Origin: Bradyrhizobium sp. 132
Lineage (GTDB): Bacteria; Pseudomonadota; Alphaproteobacteria; Rhizobiales; Xanthobacteraceae
Length of the DNA: 64,000 bases
Assembly: GCF_023074185.1 (NCBI RefSeq)
Contig: NZ_JADPKY010000041.1
Span: forward strand, 1 to 64,000
Direction: 5' to 3'
Under the pieces are notes generated by a model. It had not been told where the DNA came from. It searched no databases and saw only the letters and a program-made list of their open reading frames with translations. Below are positions 24,343 through 41,562 of this stretch, piece after piece. A program made the translations under genes and the position numbers. How positions within the stretch are numbered: the stretch's first letter is position 1; every line of letters starts with the position of its first letter.

Positions 24343-25290
24343 ATGACTGACAAGGTCCTGATCTATTCGCGTTTTCCCAAAACGATGATGGCGCGCTTCG
24401 CCGAGCGGTTCGAGCTGCTCGACACCGGCGGCAAGCCCGCGCGCGAGGTGTTTTCGGCCGACGAGCTCGGTGGCATCCGCGCGGTGCTCACCGCGGGCGG
24501 CACGCCGCTCGGCGCGGAGGCGATGGACCTGTTTCCAAAGCTCGGCACCATCGTCTGCTACGGCACCGGCTATGACGGCGTCGATCTGAAGGCCGCCGCC
24601 GCGCGCAACATTGCGGTCGGCCACAGCCCCGGCGCCAATGCGGCCTCGGTCGCCGATATCGCGATGACCTTGATGCTGGCGACGACGCGACGGATCCTGG
24701 TTGCCGACCAATATGTCCGCAGCGGCGATTGGGCTGCCTCAAAGCAGTCGCCGATGATGCGCCCGCAGGCCGGCATGCCCGGCCGCCGCATCGGCGTCTA
24801 CGGCATGGGCGAGATCGGCCGCAAGATCGCGGCGCGCTGCGCCGCCTTCGAGAGCGAAATCGGCTATTTCAGCCGCAGCAAACACGATCTGCCCTATCAA
24901 TATTTCCCGACGCTGGAGGCGCTCGCCGACTGGAGCAGCGTGCTGATGATCGCCGTCCGGGCAGGGGCCGAGACCCAGCACGCCGTCAGCGCCGATATCC
25001 TCAAGCGGCTCGGGGCGGACGGCTACGTCGTCAACATCTCCCGCGGCTCGGTGATCGACGAGACTGCCCTGGTGACGGCTCTCACCGAGACGACCATCGC
25101 CGGCGCGGGTCTCGACGTCTACGACAAGGAACCGCACGCGCCCGACGCGCTGACGGCGCTGCCCAATGTGGTGTTCGCCCCCCATATCGGCGGCCATACC
25201 CTCGAATCGCATGTTGCCATGCAGAGCTGCGTGCTGGCGAACCTGACCGCGTTTTTCGAGGGCAAGCCGCTGCCTTATGGGGTCAAATGA
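24343..25290 (+). CDS. D-isomer-specific 2-hydroxyacid dehydrogenase
   Basis: NAD(P)-dependent 2-hydroxyacid dehydrogenase of 315 residues (glyoxylate/hydroxypyruvate reductase-like). The NAD motif GMGEIG is at 154-159. The catalytic triad is Arg234 (in NISRGSVIDE), Glu263 (in DKEPHAPD) and His281 (in APHIGGHT). The N-terminal substrate domain has GTGYDGVD. It sits between rplA and rplJ, behind the rplA terminator, and so breaks the usual rplKAJL run. Its metabolic role is not shown by neighbours. Confidence 0.9.
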   Translation: MTDKVLIYSRFPKTMMARFAERFELLDTGGKPAREVFSADELGGIRAVLTAGGTPLGAEAMDLFPKLGTIVCYGTGYDGVDLKAAAARNIAVGHSPGANAASVADIAMTLMLATTRRILVADQYVRSGDWAASKQSPMMRPQAGMPGRRIGVYGMGEIGRKIAARCAAFESEIGYFSRSKHDLPYQYFPTLEALADWSSVLMIAVRAGAETQHAVSADILKRLGADGYVVNISRGSVIDETALVTALTETTIAGAGLDVYDKEPHAPDALTALPNVVFAPHIGGHTLESHVAMQSCVLANLTAFFEGKPLPYGVK

Positions 25291-25879
25291 GCCTGAATCG
25301 GCCCTTGTCGGCCCGGGTCAAGCGCCAGCGGCAACGGATTGGAACTGGTGTGAATTTTGCTCTTGGCAAGCCGGCCCTGAGCGGTTAAAGAACCGCTTCC
25401 GGACGTACCGGCCTTGGCTGGCGCGTTCGTGCACGCATTCCGAAAAACCCGATACGACAGGAGATCATTCCTTTTCAGGACGTCCGCAAGGATTTGCCGG
25501 AAAAGGAAGGAAAACCCGTCGGGTGGTGGAGTGCGGGCAGGGGTCGGGCGGTTCGCCGGCTGACCTTGTCCTGTCCAAGACTGCAGGCGCCCGCGGGGAA
25601 TCTCGATTTCTCAACGGCTTAATCGCATGGCCTGCATAGACGGGTGAAGACCGGATTTCACTTCGTGTCCACCTTAGGGTTGGCTGCGGAATGGGTTTGG
25701 TTCGGACCTCGACACGCCGTGGGCTCCAATGGGCTCCCGGAGGGCAGGCTTTGAATTGTCGTCTCGCCCGGCGCGTGTCCGAAGGGTTTTGGCCCAGAGG
25801 TTCAGGTTTTGGGTGGGACGATGGGTGCAACCCGGTGGTCCCGTTTCTCGCGATGACCGCCAACCGGAAAGAGCTTGCT
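25291..25879 (+). promoter_or_regulatory. long rplJ leader with several hairpins
   Basis: 589 bp without a gene before rplJ. Visible structures are GCGGTT-aaag-AACCGC (25381-25396) and a 10-pair stem with one mismatch and a TTCG loop (25542-25565). Just before the gene a two-part hairpin (GGGAC 25815-25819 with GTCCC 25838-25842; inner GGGT/ACCC) has an asymmetric internal loop. In many bacteria L10-L12 represses its own mRNA by binding a kink-turn leader of this kind; equivalence here is inferred. No clear -35/-10 pair was found. Confidence 0.5.
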
Positions 25880-26398
25880 GTGGAACGAGCGGCAAAAAAG
25901 GAAGCGGTCGAACAGCTCAATGGCATCTTCAAGGCCACGAGCGTCGCGGTCGTTGCCCAATATTCCGGCCTGACCGTTGTCCAGATGCAGAAGCTGCGCA
26001 TGCAGATGAAGCAGGCTGGCGCCTCGGTGAAGGTCTCGAAGAACCGTCTCGCCAAAATTGCTCTTGAAGGCACTGACGTCGTTGCCATCGGTTCCATGTT
26101 GAAGGGACCGACTGTGATCGCCACTTCGGACGATCCGGTAGCGGCGCCAAAGGTCGCCGTCGAATTCGCCAAGGCGAACGAAAAGTTCGTCATCATTGGC
26201 GGCTCGATGGGAACGACCGTCCTGAATGTCGACGGCGTGAAGGCACTTGCCTCGCTGCCGTCGCTTGACGAACTGCGCGCCAAGATCGTCGGCCTTCTTG
26301 TGGCCCCGGCGACCAAGATCGCTCAGCTCGCCAATGCGCCCGCGGGCAAGCTCGCGCGCGTCATCCAGGCTTATGCCTCAAAGAGCGAAGCGGCCTGA
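25880..26398 (+). CDS. rplJ: 50S ribosomal protein L10
   Basis: L10, 172 residues, anchors the L7/L12 dimers to the ribosomal stalk. The conserved start [13 protein letters not shown], the [11 protein letters not shown] motif and the C-terminal helix ending AYASKSEAA fit the family. The GTG at 25880 was chosen because GGAAAGAG lies at the right spacing and 172 is the usual length. ATG at 25853 is in frame but lacks a binding site. It is 53 bp before rplL. Confidence 0.95.
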   Translation: MERAAKKEAVEQLNGIFKATSVAVVAQYSGLTVVQMQKLRMQMKQAGASVKVSKNRLAKIALEGTDVVAIGSMLKGPTVIATSDDPVAAPKVAVEFAKANEKFVIIGGSMGTTVLNVDGVKALASLPSLDELRAKIVGLLVAPATKIAQLANAPAGKLARVIQAYASKSEAA

Positions 26399-26451
26399 CG
26401 CCCTTCGCAAAACTCAAACCCGAACCAGATTACATTCAAGGAAACTGAACA

Positions 26452-26829
26452 ATGGCTGACTTGCAGAAGATCGTTGACGACCTCTCGAGCCTCACCGTGC
26501 TCGAAGCTGCCGAACTCGCGAAGCTCCTCGAAGAGAAGTGGGGCGTTTCGGCTGCCGCGGCTGTCGCCGTGGCCGGCCCGGCTGGTGGTGGCGCTGCCGC
26601 CGCTCCGGCCGAAGAGAAGACCGAGTTCACGGTCGTTCTTGCCGCCGCCGGCGACAAGAAGATCGAGGTCATCAAGGAAGTCCGCGCCATCACCGGCCTG
26701 GGCCTGAAGGAAGCAAAGGACCTTGTCGAGGGCGCGCCGAAGCCTGTCAAGGAAGGCGTGAACAAGGACGAAGCCGAGAAGCTCAAGGCCCAGCTCGAGA
26801 AGGCTGGCGCGAAGGTCGAGCTCAAGTAA
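26452..26829 (+). CDS. rplL: 50S ribosomal protein L7/L12
   Basis: L7/L12, 125 residues, the multi-copy stalk protein that recruits translation GTPases. An N-terminal dimerisation helix (about 1-33) is joined by an Ala/Gly/Pro hinge (about 36-52) to a C-terminal factor-binding domain. The latter contains [20 protein letters not shown] and the [12 protein letters not shown] loop. A dyad-rich gap of 484 bp follows before rpoB. Confidence 0.98.
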   Translation: MADLQKIVDDLSSLTVLEAAELAKLLEEKWGVSAAAAVAVAGPAGGGAAAAPAEEKTEFTVVLAAAGDKKIEVIKEVRAITGLGLKEAKDLVEGAPKPVKEGVNKDEAEKLKAQLEKAGAKVELK

Positions 26830-27313
26830 GCAACGCTTACTGATACGAGATCCCGGTGAGCATCAGCGAAACCGGGATCTCGGTCCACTCCCCGAAAGGG
26901 TGGGCCAGATGCAAAAGGCGTGCGACGGAACGGCCCGACGCAGGTCGAACACGAAAAAGTGTGGGGATTTGAGGCTTTACCCCTCGAATCTGCACTACTG
27001 TCGTCCCATATCGGGTCGACAGCACGAAAGCGCGGTGGGCAGGGATGCCGGGTTTCCCTGTAAGCCGTTGGGAGAGCAAGCTATTTCGGGCTTTTGCAGT
27101 CCGTGAAGAGAATGGTTGTGACGGGCGGGCGCGCTACTGCGCCCCGCGCGTCGTTTTGCGTTTTGAAGGTCTGAAGAACAGATTCAGGACATTCCTGCCT
27201 GAAACTGAGTCTCCGGTCCTCCAAAGCGGGTTCGAAAAATTCAACCCGGGGAGCGGCGGTAGCCGCGTTCCGGACGGCGCGCCCAGATCGGGCGCCGAAA
27301 ATGAGAGGCCACG
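26830..27313 (+). promoter_or_regulatory. rplL-rpoB intercistronic region
   Basis: 484 bp without a supported gene. It begins with a strong hairpin (26846-26882, separate entry). A GGGCGC/GCGCCC stem lies at 27127-27144. The stretch around 27174-27201 resembles one in the rplJ leader (about 25388-25415). In Escherichia coli the equivalent gap holds an attenuator and RNase III site that lower rpoB relative to rplL. No good sigma-70 promoter pair was seen. Confidence 0.5.
26846..26882 (+). terminator. attenuator-like hairpin between rplL and rpoB
   Basis: A 12-bp perfect stem (26846-26857 / 26871-26882) with a 13-base loop, starting 17 bases after the rplL stop. No T-run follows, so it is likely a partial terminator or a processing site that adjusts rpoBC expression below that of L7/L12. 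Confidence 0.65.
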
Positions 27314-31429
<4,116 letters not shown>

Positions 31430-31439
31430 GACGACCCTC

Positions 31440-31464
31440 ATGCCCGGCCTGAACGGCCGGGCAT
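31440..31464 (+). promoter_or_regulatory. hairpin between rpoB and rpoC
   Basis: A 10-bp perfect stem (31440-31449 / 31455-31464) with a five-base loop, ten bases past the rpoB stop. No T-run follows. It may be a processing or stabilising stem in the rpoBC message. Confidence 0.5.
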
Positions 31465-31557
31465 CGGCGCCTAGTCCCCGAGTCGCGAGGGCAGGGCGCC
31501 CCGCATAGTGATTTTCGAATTTGCTGCCGGAGGCGACCGGCACGCGAGGAGAAGACG

Positions 31558-35754
<4,197 letters not shown>

Positions 35755-35785
35755 TCGTTCATCCGTAGGACTACCGAGAACAATG

Positions 35786-35812
35786 AAAAGGCCGGCGCAA
35801 GCCGGCCTTTTT
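35786..35812 (+). terminator. rho-independent terminator after rpoC
   Basis: An 11-bp perfect stem (35786-35796 / 35801-35811) with a GCAA loop running into a T tract. It ends the rpoBC transcript and isolates the accessory genes downstream. Confidence 0.9.
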
Positions 35813-35948
35813 GCTGCTTTGTTTGCCTGCTGCGGTGCAGGATCAACATTTGTTCATCTTTCCTTCAGCCGCAAAAGCGCTTCTGCTAGGGGAGTTTAGA
35901 CCGGTGGGGTCCCGTGACGGGGGCGGGGCCGGAGACCACGGATCTGAC

Positions 35949-38009
35949 ATGCTTGATCTCGCAATCGTAGGCGGCGGCCCCGGTGGGCTGATGAGCGCCT
36001 GGTACCTGAAACGCAAGCTCGGGGACCTCTGCCGCGTCACCATCTACGAGGCATCCGACCGGCTCGGCGGCAAGATCGTCACGCGCAAATTCGATTCCGC
36101 GCCCGCGATGTACGAGGCCGGCGTCGCCGAGATCTACGACTACTCGATGACCGGGCCGGATCCGCTGCGCGAGCTGATCCAACATTTCGGACTACAGACC
36201 ATTCCCATGGATGCCGAGCAGGTGCAGTTCGGCGGCGAACTCCTCGACGACGTGCCGGGCATGCGCCGCAAATACGGCGCCAAGACCGCGGACGCCATCG
36301 AATCGTTCCGCAAGCGCTGCGCCGAGACGATGACGCCGATCGAATATTACGAGGGCGTCGGCGCGCACGACAACGAGAACCCCTGGGCCTACAAGACCGC
36401 CGAGCAGGTGCTCGACGAGGAGGTCGAGGACGAAACAGCAAAGCGCTTCTTCAAGGTGATGGCGCGCTCGGACCTCGCCACCGAGAGTCACAACACCAAC
36501 GGCCTCAACGCGCTCAAGAACTATCTGATGGATGTCGACGGCTATATCGGCCTTTATTCCATCCAGAACGGCAACGAGCAGCTGATCGAATGCCTGCAGT
36601 CGGAGGTCAACGCCGATATCCAGCTCAATCACCGCGTGCTCACCGTCGGCAAGGCGCCGACCGGCCGCTACCAGCTCAAGATGATGAACGGCAAGGGACC
36701 GGAGACGCGGGACTTCGATCTCGTGCTGATGTGCCTGCCGCATTCCTGGCTTTCCACCGTCGGCTGGGAAGGCGAGCAGCTCCGCAAGTCGATGGTCAAG
36801 CACGTCTCCTACTTCGACCGTCCCGCGCACTACCTCCGCGTCTCGATCCTGTTCGACACGCCGTTCTGGGGCGACAAGATCGTCGGCGCGTGGTTCATGT
36901 CGGAGGCCTTCGGTGGCTGCTGCGTCTACAACGAGGGCGCGCGCCACGACGTCGGCAAGCACGGCGTCTTGAACTGGCTGATTCCCGGCTCCGATGCGCT
37001 GGCCTTCGCCAATTTGTCGGACCAGGAGCTGATCGATGCCGCGCTGAAATCGCTGCCGGCCTCGCTCGGCGACGCGCGCGCGCATTGCATGGAAGGCAAG
37101 ATCCACCGCTGGCTGTCGTCGGTGAACGCGATTCCGGGCGGTCTGCCCGTGCGCGACGTCATGACCAATCACCGGCCCGAGCCGAAGGAGCACCCCGGCA
37201 TCGTGGTGGTCGGCGACTATCTGTTCGACTCGACGCTGAATGGCCTGCTCGATTCCTCCGACGCGGCGACCGACATCATCCTGACCGAGATGATGCGCCT
37301 GCGCCGCGAGCGCGCGCAGGACGACAAGCCGCTCTCCGACAAGGTCGATCGCGAGTATTTCGAGAACTATCGCGGCCTCGGCCCCTACGGCGAGGCGTGG
37401 CGTCACTTCACCGATCCCGATTACCTGGCCAAGCTGATCGGCATCGTCTGGGGCAAGACCGAGGGCGCCAAGCTATTGGTCGCGGGCTCGGCCAGCGGTG
37501 AGCTGGTCGGTGCGCTGCGCGATCGCGGCATCGACGCCTTCGGCATCGAGAACAACCGCGCCATCCACGCCAAAACGCCGAAGGCGCTGAAGAAATACAA
37601 CAAGCTCGGCTCGATCACCGACATGCCGTTCAAGGACGGCGCGTTCGATTTCGTGTTCGAGACCAGCCTCTGCCACGTTTCCCCGAAGCAGGTGGTCCGC
37701 GCGATCCGGGAGCTGAACCGCGTGGTCAAGACCGGCCTCGTGTTCGGCTCGATCACCTCGGACATGGCTTCAGTGGTGATCGACCGCTATGACCTGTTGC
37801 GCGGTGTCAAGAAGCTCGGCACCTGGTGGGAATGGTCCGAGCTGTTCTTCGGCAACGGCTTCGACCTGTCGATGCACCGCAAGGACTGCAGCGACGCGCT
37901 CTGGGAGGCGACGCTCGCCGCCAACAAGGGCCCGGGTCAGTGGTATGCCGACGCCGACTCCTTGCGCTATTCCTTTTTCGACAAGGTCGAGGACGAGGAA
38001 GACGACTAG
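35949..38009 (+). CDS. flavin amine-oxidase domain fused to SAM methyltransferase domain
   Basis: Protein of 686 residues with two enzymes. Residues 1 to about 450 form an FAD/NAD(P)-binding amine-oxidase-like fold: AIVGGGPGGL at 5-14, a second EASDRLGGK strand, and a late IVVVGDYLFDSTLNG FAD-contact block. From about 505 a methyltransferase fold follows, with LLVAGSASGELVG, a GIENN acidic turn and DFVFETSLCHVSP. The C-terminus is acidic (EDEEDD). The ATG at 35949 begins exactly at the flavin fold. Substrate and product are unknown. It may form a pathway with the exporter and monooxygenase beside it. Confidence 0.8.
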   Translation: MLDLAIVGGGPGGLMSAWYLKRKLGDLCRVTIYEASDRLGGKIVTRKFDSAPAMYEAGVAEIYDYSMTGPDPLRELIQHFGLQTIPMDAEQVQFGGELLDDVPGMRRKYGAKTADAIESFRKRCAETMTPIEYYEGVGAHDNENPWAYKTAEQVLDEEVEDETAKRFFKVMARSDLATESHNTNGLNALKNYLMDVDGYIGLYSIQNGNEQLIECLQSEVNADIQLNHRVLTVGKAPTGRYQLKMMNGKGPETRDFDLVLMCLPHSWLSTVGWEGEQLRKSMVKHVSYFDRPAHYLRVSILFDTPFWGDKIVGAWFMSEAFGGCCVYNEGARHDVGKHGVLNWLIPGSDALAFANLSDQELIDAALKSLPASLGDARAHCMEGKIHRWLSSVNAIPGGLPVRDVMTNHRPEPKEHPGIVVVGDYLFDSTLNGLLDSSDAATDIILTEMMRLRRERAQDDKPLSDKVDREYFENYRGLGPYGEAWRHFTDPDYLAKLIGIVWGKTEGAKLLVAGSASGELVGALRDRGIDAFGIENNRAIHAKTPKALKKYNKLGSITDMPFKDGAFDFVFETSLCHVSPKQVVRAIRELNRVVKTGLVFGSITSDMASVVIDRYDLLRGVKKLGTWWEWSELFFGNGFDLSMHRKDCSDALWEATLAANKGPGQWYADADSLRYSFFDKVEDEEDD

Positions 38010-38040
38010 CCGCTTCGAGCGGGCGCCTTCGCCAATTGTT

Positions 38041-38069
38041 TTGCCGAATTCATCTTGATCGCATAGAAT
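38041..38069 (+). promoter_or_regulatory. candidate sigma-70 promoter for the ABC exporter
   Basis: TTGCCG (38041-38046), a 17-bp spacer and TAGAAT (38064-38069), 73 bp before the ABC exporter start and within the 132-bp gap after the fusion gene. Good spacing and -10; the -35 is fair. Confidence 0.5.
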
Positions 38070-38141
38070 CGGTGCAATGGCGGTTGCCGCTATTTTCTGC
38101 TTTCTCTGCGGTCATGCCGGCCGTCAGCATCGGTTGGTTTC

Positions 38142-40163
38142 ATGGCATCCAAGCCTCTCTCGCCCGACAACCAGAAGCTTGCCGCGGAAGACGCGGCCGA
38201 GCTCGACGACAAGCTCGCCTCCACTGCCAAGCCGGATCTTGAAGGAGACGAGGACGATGAAGAAGAGGAGGATGACGAGCTGGAGCTCGATGACGACGAT
38301 GAGGACGAGGATCTCGTCGTCTTTACCGCGCGCGAAGCCGCCGGCGCGCTCGCGACCATCCTGGGTTTCGTCAAACCTTATCTGACGAACTACAAGCGGA
38401 TGCTGTCATTCGTGGCGTTCGGCGTCTTCGTCGAGACCCTGTTCAATGTCATCATGCCACTCAGCCTGAAGTTCCTGATCGACGATGCACTCGGCGAGGA
38501 GGATTTCCAGGCGCTGTACAAGATCCTCGGCGTGCTCGCGGTCGCCGGCATCTTCACCTCGATCGTCGCGATCTGGTACGAGCGCTGGGATGCGCGGCTC
38601 GCGGCCTGCATCATCTCCGACGTCCGCAAACGGCTGTTCGCGCATGTCCAGGACCTGCCGGCGGCCTATTTCGGCCGCACCAAGCGCGGCGAAATCCTGT
38701 CGCGCTTCTCCGTCGACCTCGCGGCCTTCGAGGGCTCGGTCAAGACCTTTGCCAACAGCGCGGCACTGCCGTTCCTGGAGCTAATCGCGGGGATCATCCT
38801 GATGGTGTTCCTGAACTGGCAGCTCGCGGTGGTTGCGCTGCTGGTGTTTCCGATCACGCTGATCGGTCCGCGCATGCTCACGCCGAAGGCTGTTCAGGCG
38901 AACTACGAGCAGAAGCTCAACGAGTCCGCGCTGCTCGGCATGGTGCAGGAGAACGTGGCGGCGCAGGCCGTGATCAAGGCTTTCAGCCTGCAACGCCGGA
39001 TGTTCGGCTTCTTCAAGTTCCGCAACGACGAGACACGAAACAGGATGGCCTCGGCGGCGTTCCTGTCGACCATGGTGGAGCGGACGGTCACCATCTCGGT
39101 GCTGCTCTTGCATATCGTCGTGCTCGCGATCGGCGCGTATCTGGCGACCAAGGGCCAGATCACCATCGGCACCTTCGTCACCTTCGAGAGCGCGTTCTGG
39201 GAGGTGTCCTACAACATCGCCCATGTGATGCATTTCATTCCCGTGTCGATCTCCTCGGCAGCCGCGATCCGTCACATGCAGGAGCTGCTCGACGAGCCCA
39301 CGCGCAGCGCCGATCGAGCCGGCGCGCCCGACCTGCCGCGCATCACCAACGACATCACCTTCGACCACGTGTCGTTCCAGTACCAAGGCAGCCAGACGCC
39401 GGTGCTGGACAATCTCAGCCTCAAGCTCAATGTCGGCAAGCGCATCGCCATCGTCGGCCCCTCGGGCTCCGGCAAGAGCACGCTGCTGAACCTGATCCTG
39501 CGGCTTTACGTGCCGGACGAGGGCCGCGTCACCATCGACGGCGTCGATGTCCGCAAGGTGACGCTGGATTCGCTGCGCCGGAGCATGGCGGTGGTGTTCC
39601 AGGAGAACATGCTGTTCAACATGTCGATCCGCGAGAACATCCGGCTCGGCAAGGAGGGCGCGACCGACGAGGAGGTGGAGGAGGCGGCCAGGAAGGCCGA
39701 GATCCACCGCTACATCATGAGCCTGCCGCAGCGATACGACACGCCGGTGGGCGAGCGCGGCGATACCTTGTCGGGCGGCCAGCGCCAGCGTATCGCGATC
39801 GCGCGCGCGGTCATCCGTAATCCCTCCGTGCTGCTGCTGGACGAAGCCACCTCGGCACTCGACCAGACCACGGAAGCCGCGATCAACCGCACGCTGCTGA
39901 AGGTCGCCAAGGGCCGCACCATGATCTGGTCGACCCACCGCCTGTCCTCGGTGGTCGAGATGGACGAGATCATCGTGATTTCAGGGGGCAGGGCGATCGA
40001 GCGCGGCTCGCATGCCGAGCTGCTGGCCACGAACGGCACCTATCGCAAGCTGTGGAACGACCAGACCCACCAGCCGCATGGCGCGGCGGCTCACGTCGAT
40101 GAGGACAGCGACGAGGATGAAGACGACCTCGACGAGGATGATGAGGACGACGAGGAGGAGTGA
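38142..40163 (+). CDS. ABC transporter, fused permease and ATPase, with acidic termini
   Basis: Half-size exporter of 673 residues (MsbA/HlyB-like). Residues ~33-58 are almost all Asp/Glu. Six membrane segments follow from ~75 to ~365. The nucleotide-binding domain has GPSGSGKST (about 438-446), the signature LSGGQRQR (about 542) and LLLDEATSALD (about 563). The last ~25 residues are again Asp/Glu-rich. It should work as a homodimer exporting a lipid, glycan or small product. The acidic tails are unusual and may bind metal or basic partners. The 3' end overlaps the convergent monooxygenase pseudogene. Confidence 0.9.
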   Translation: MASKPLSPDNQKLAAEDAAELDDKLASTAKPDLEGDEDDEEEEDDELELDDDDEDEDLVVFTAREAAGALATILGFVKPYLTNYKRMLSFVAFGVFVETLFNVIMPLSLKFLIDDALGEEDFQALYKILGVLAVAGIFTSIVAIWYERWDARLAACIISDVRKRLFAHVQDLPAAYFGRTKRGEILSRFSVDLAAFEGSVKTFANSAALPFLELIAGIILMVFLNWQLAVVALLVFPITLIGPRMLTPKAVQANYEQKLNESALLGMVQENVAAQAVIKAFSLQRRMFGFFKFRNDETRNRMASAAFLSTMVERTVTISVLLLHIVVLAIGAYLATKGQITIGTFVTFESAFWEVSYNIAHVMHFIPVSISSAAAIRHMQELLDEPTRSADRAGAPDLPRITNDITFDHVSFQYQGSQTPVLDNLSLKLNVGKRIAIVGPSGSGKSTLLNLILRLYVPDEGRVTIDGVDVRKVTLDSLRRSMAVVFQENMLFNMSIRENIRLGKEGATDEEVEEAARKAEIHRYIMSLPQRYDTPVGERGDTLSGGQRQRIAIARAVIRNPSVLLLDEATSALDQTTEAAINRTLLKVAKGRTMIWSTHRLSSVVEMDEIIVISGGRAIERGSHAELLATNGTYRKLWNDQTHQPHGAAAHVDEDSDEDEDDLDEDDEDDEEE

Positions 40164-41328
40164 CCGAGGAAGTTCGGCTCCAGATGAACTGCGCCTCCAA
40201 GCGGCCGCAATAGCCCCTGAACCGACCAGGCAATGAAGCGTGCCCAGCGCTGCGCCGTCCAGTAAGGGCTCGTCGCAATCGAGACCGAGCGGAAGTCGAA
40301 CGCCTTCGCCGCCGACCATTCATCGCACTCCCGCTTGACCGGATCGGCGTAGAAGGCCGCGATCTTGCTTGTATCCATCCCGTCGGAGGCCAGCCACTGC
40401 GGGATGTAGACGTTGCAGAGCCGCTCGACGTCGGTGAAGACCTTGTCGCAGCCGGTGCCGGCGGCGGGGCAGGAGGTCGAGAAGGCATCGCCCACCAGCA
40501 CCAGGCCGGGCTGGCCGCTTGCATCGTTCACATAGAGATCGACCGGGCGGATTTTCAGCTCACCGGGAATTTCGAATGGGCCGGTGATGCGCTTGAGCCG
40601 TGGCAGCGCGACGTTCAGCGTCTCGGCTGGCGCGCGGCGCAGCTCACGTAGCCAGGGATCGTCGAAGCCACGATAAACGAACAGATTGGCGCGCATCCGC
40701 GTGCCGATCGGAAACAGCGAGAGGTAGGGGATGCGGTCGCTCGGCCGTTCGAGAAATAGGTCAGCGCCGGGAAGTCGAACGAATCCCGTCCCGCGGGCAC
40801 CACGTCGAACCCGATCGAAATCGAATGGCAGGCACTAACGATTTTCCGCGCGATTCCCAGCTGATGGCGCAGGCCAACGTTGAGGCCGTTGGCGAGCACG
40901 ACCAGCCGGGCGGAGATCACCTTGTCGTTGGAGAGAGTGATCTTCTGCCGCTCCGTGCTCGTCTCGACCAAAACGGCCTTGGCGCAGATGCGCTCGACGC
41001 CGGCAGGAATTTCGTCGCGGACGGCGTTGACAAGCGAATCGTAGAGCATGCTGAACTGCCGGCTTGGCGCCTTGTCGAGGAGGCGGCCGAATCGCGCGAT
41101 CCAGTTCTCGCCCACGAAGGTCGCGCGGCGCAGCACCGATTCGGCGATTCCAGTCCGCAAGAATCGCTCGAGTTGCGTGTGACCGCTGATTTTTTCGACT
41201 CGAAAGTCCGCCGAATAGCTCTCATGCGGATCAATCAAGACGGTCGACATGCCGCTACGGCCGAGCATCGCGGCTGCGGTCGAGCCGGACAATCCCCCGC
41301 CGATAATGGCAATGTCCGTGTACCGCAT
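40091..41328 (-). pseudogene. FAD-dependent monooxygenase/halogenase-like gene with a frameshift
   Basis: Two frames together make one flavoprotein of about 410 residues. The first, from ATG 41328, has IAIIGGGLSGSTAAAML (FAD Rossmann) and continues to LTYFS. The second contains PSDRIPYLSLFPIGTRMR, then GLVLVGDAFSTSCPAAGTGCDK, the second FAD motif. The shift lies near 40750 and is explained by one missing base. It may be a real pseudogene or a sequence error. The second frame ends in a long serine-rich tail that is the antisense of the acidic tail of the ABC exporter (73-bp overlap). Confidence 0.8.
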
Positions 41329-41533
41329 GGCGCAAATCTCTGCCGAAGGCGGCACATTGACGCTCCAACAGGAAAAAAAGCCTTAGCGAGGGTCATAAAA
41401 GTATATTTGACCCGGATGTAAATAGGTTCCAGTAGCGGAACATGCTCTTCGTTCCCATATCGGGAGGACGCAGCGAGGCGGCCAGAAAGCAAATTCGACA
41501 GGCGCGGGAAGCGCTTCTGACTGTCGTTTCGCC

Positions 41534-41562
41534 TTGACTTGACCGACACCCACTTATAGAAA
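41534..41562 (+). promoter_or_regulatory. candidate promoter upstream of rpsL
   Basis: TTGACT (41534-41539), 17 bp, TAGAAA (41557-41562). It would give a leader of about 425 nt before rpsL. A closer promoter is not obvious, so this is the best candidate for the str operon but is not proven. Confidence 0.4.

Noticed and set aside
25277..25639. Possible small gene in the rplJ leader
   Set aside because: Open frame without ribosome-binding site or family features. The region is better explained as a structured leader.
38090..38374. Poly-serine frame on the minus strand
   Set aside because: It is simply the complement of the Asp/Glu-rich start of the ABC exporter; no start signal or family similarity.
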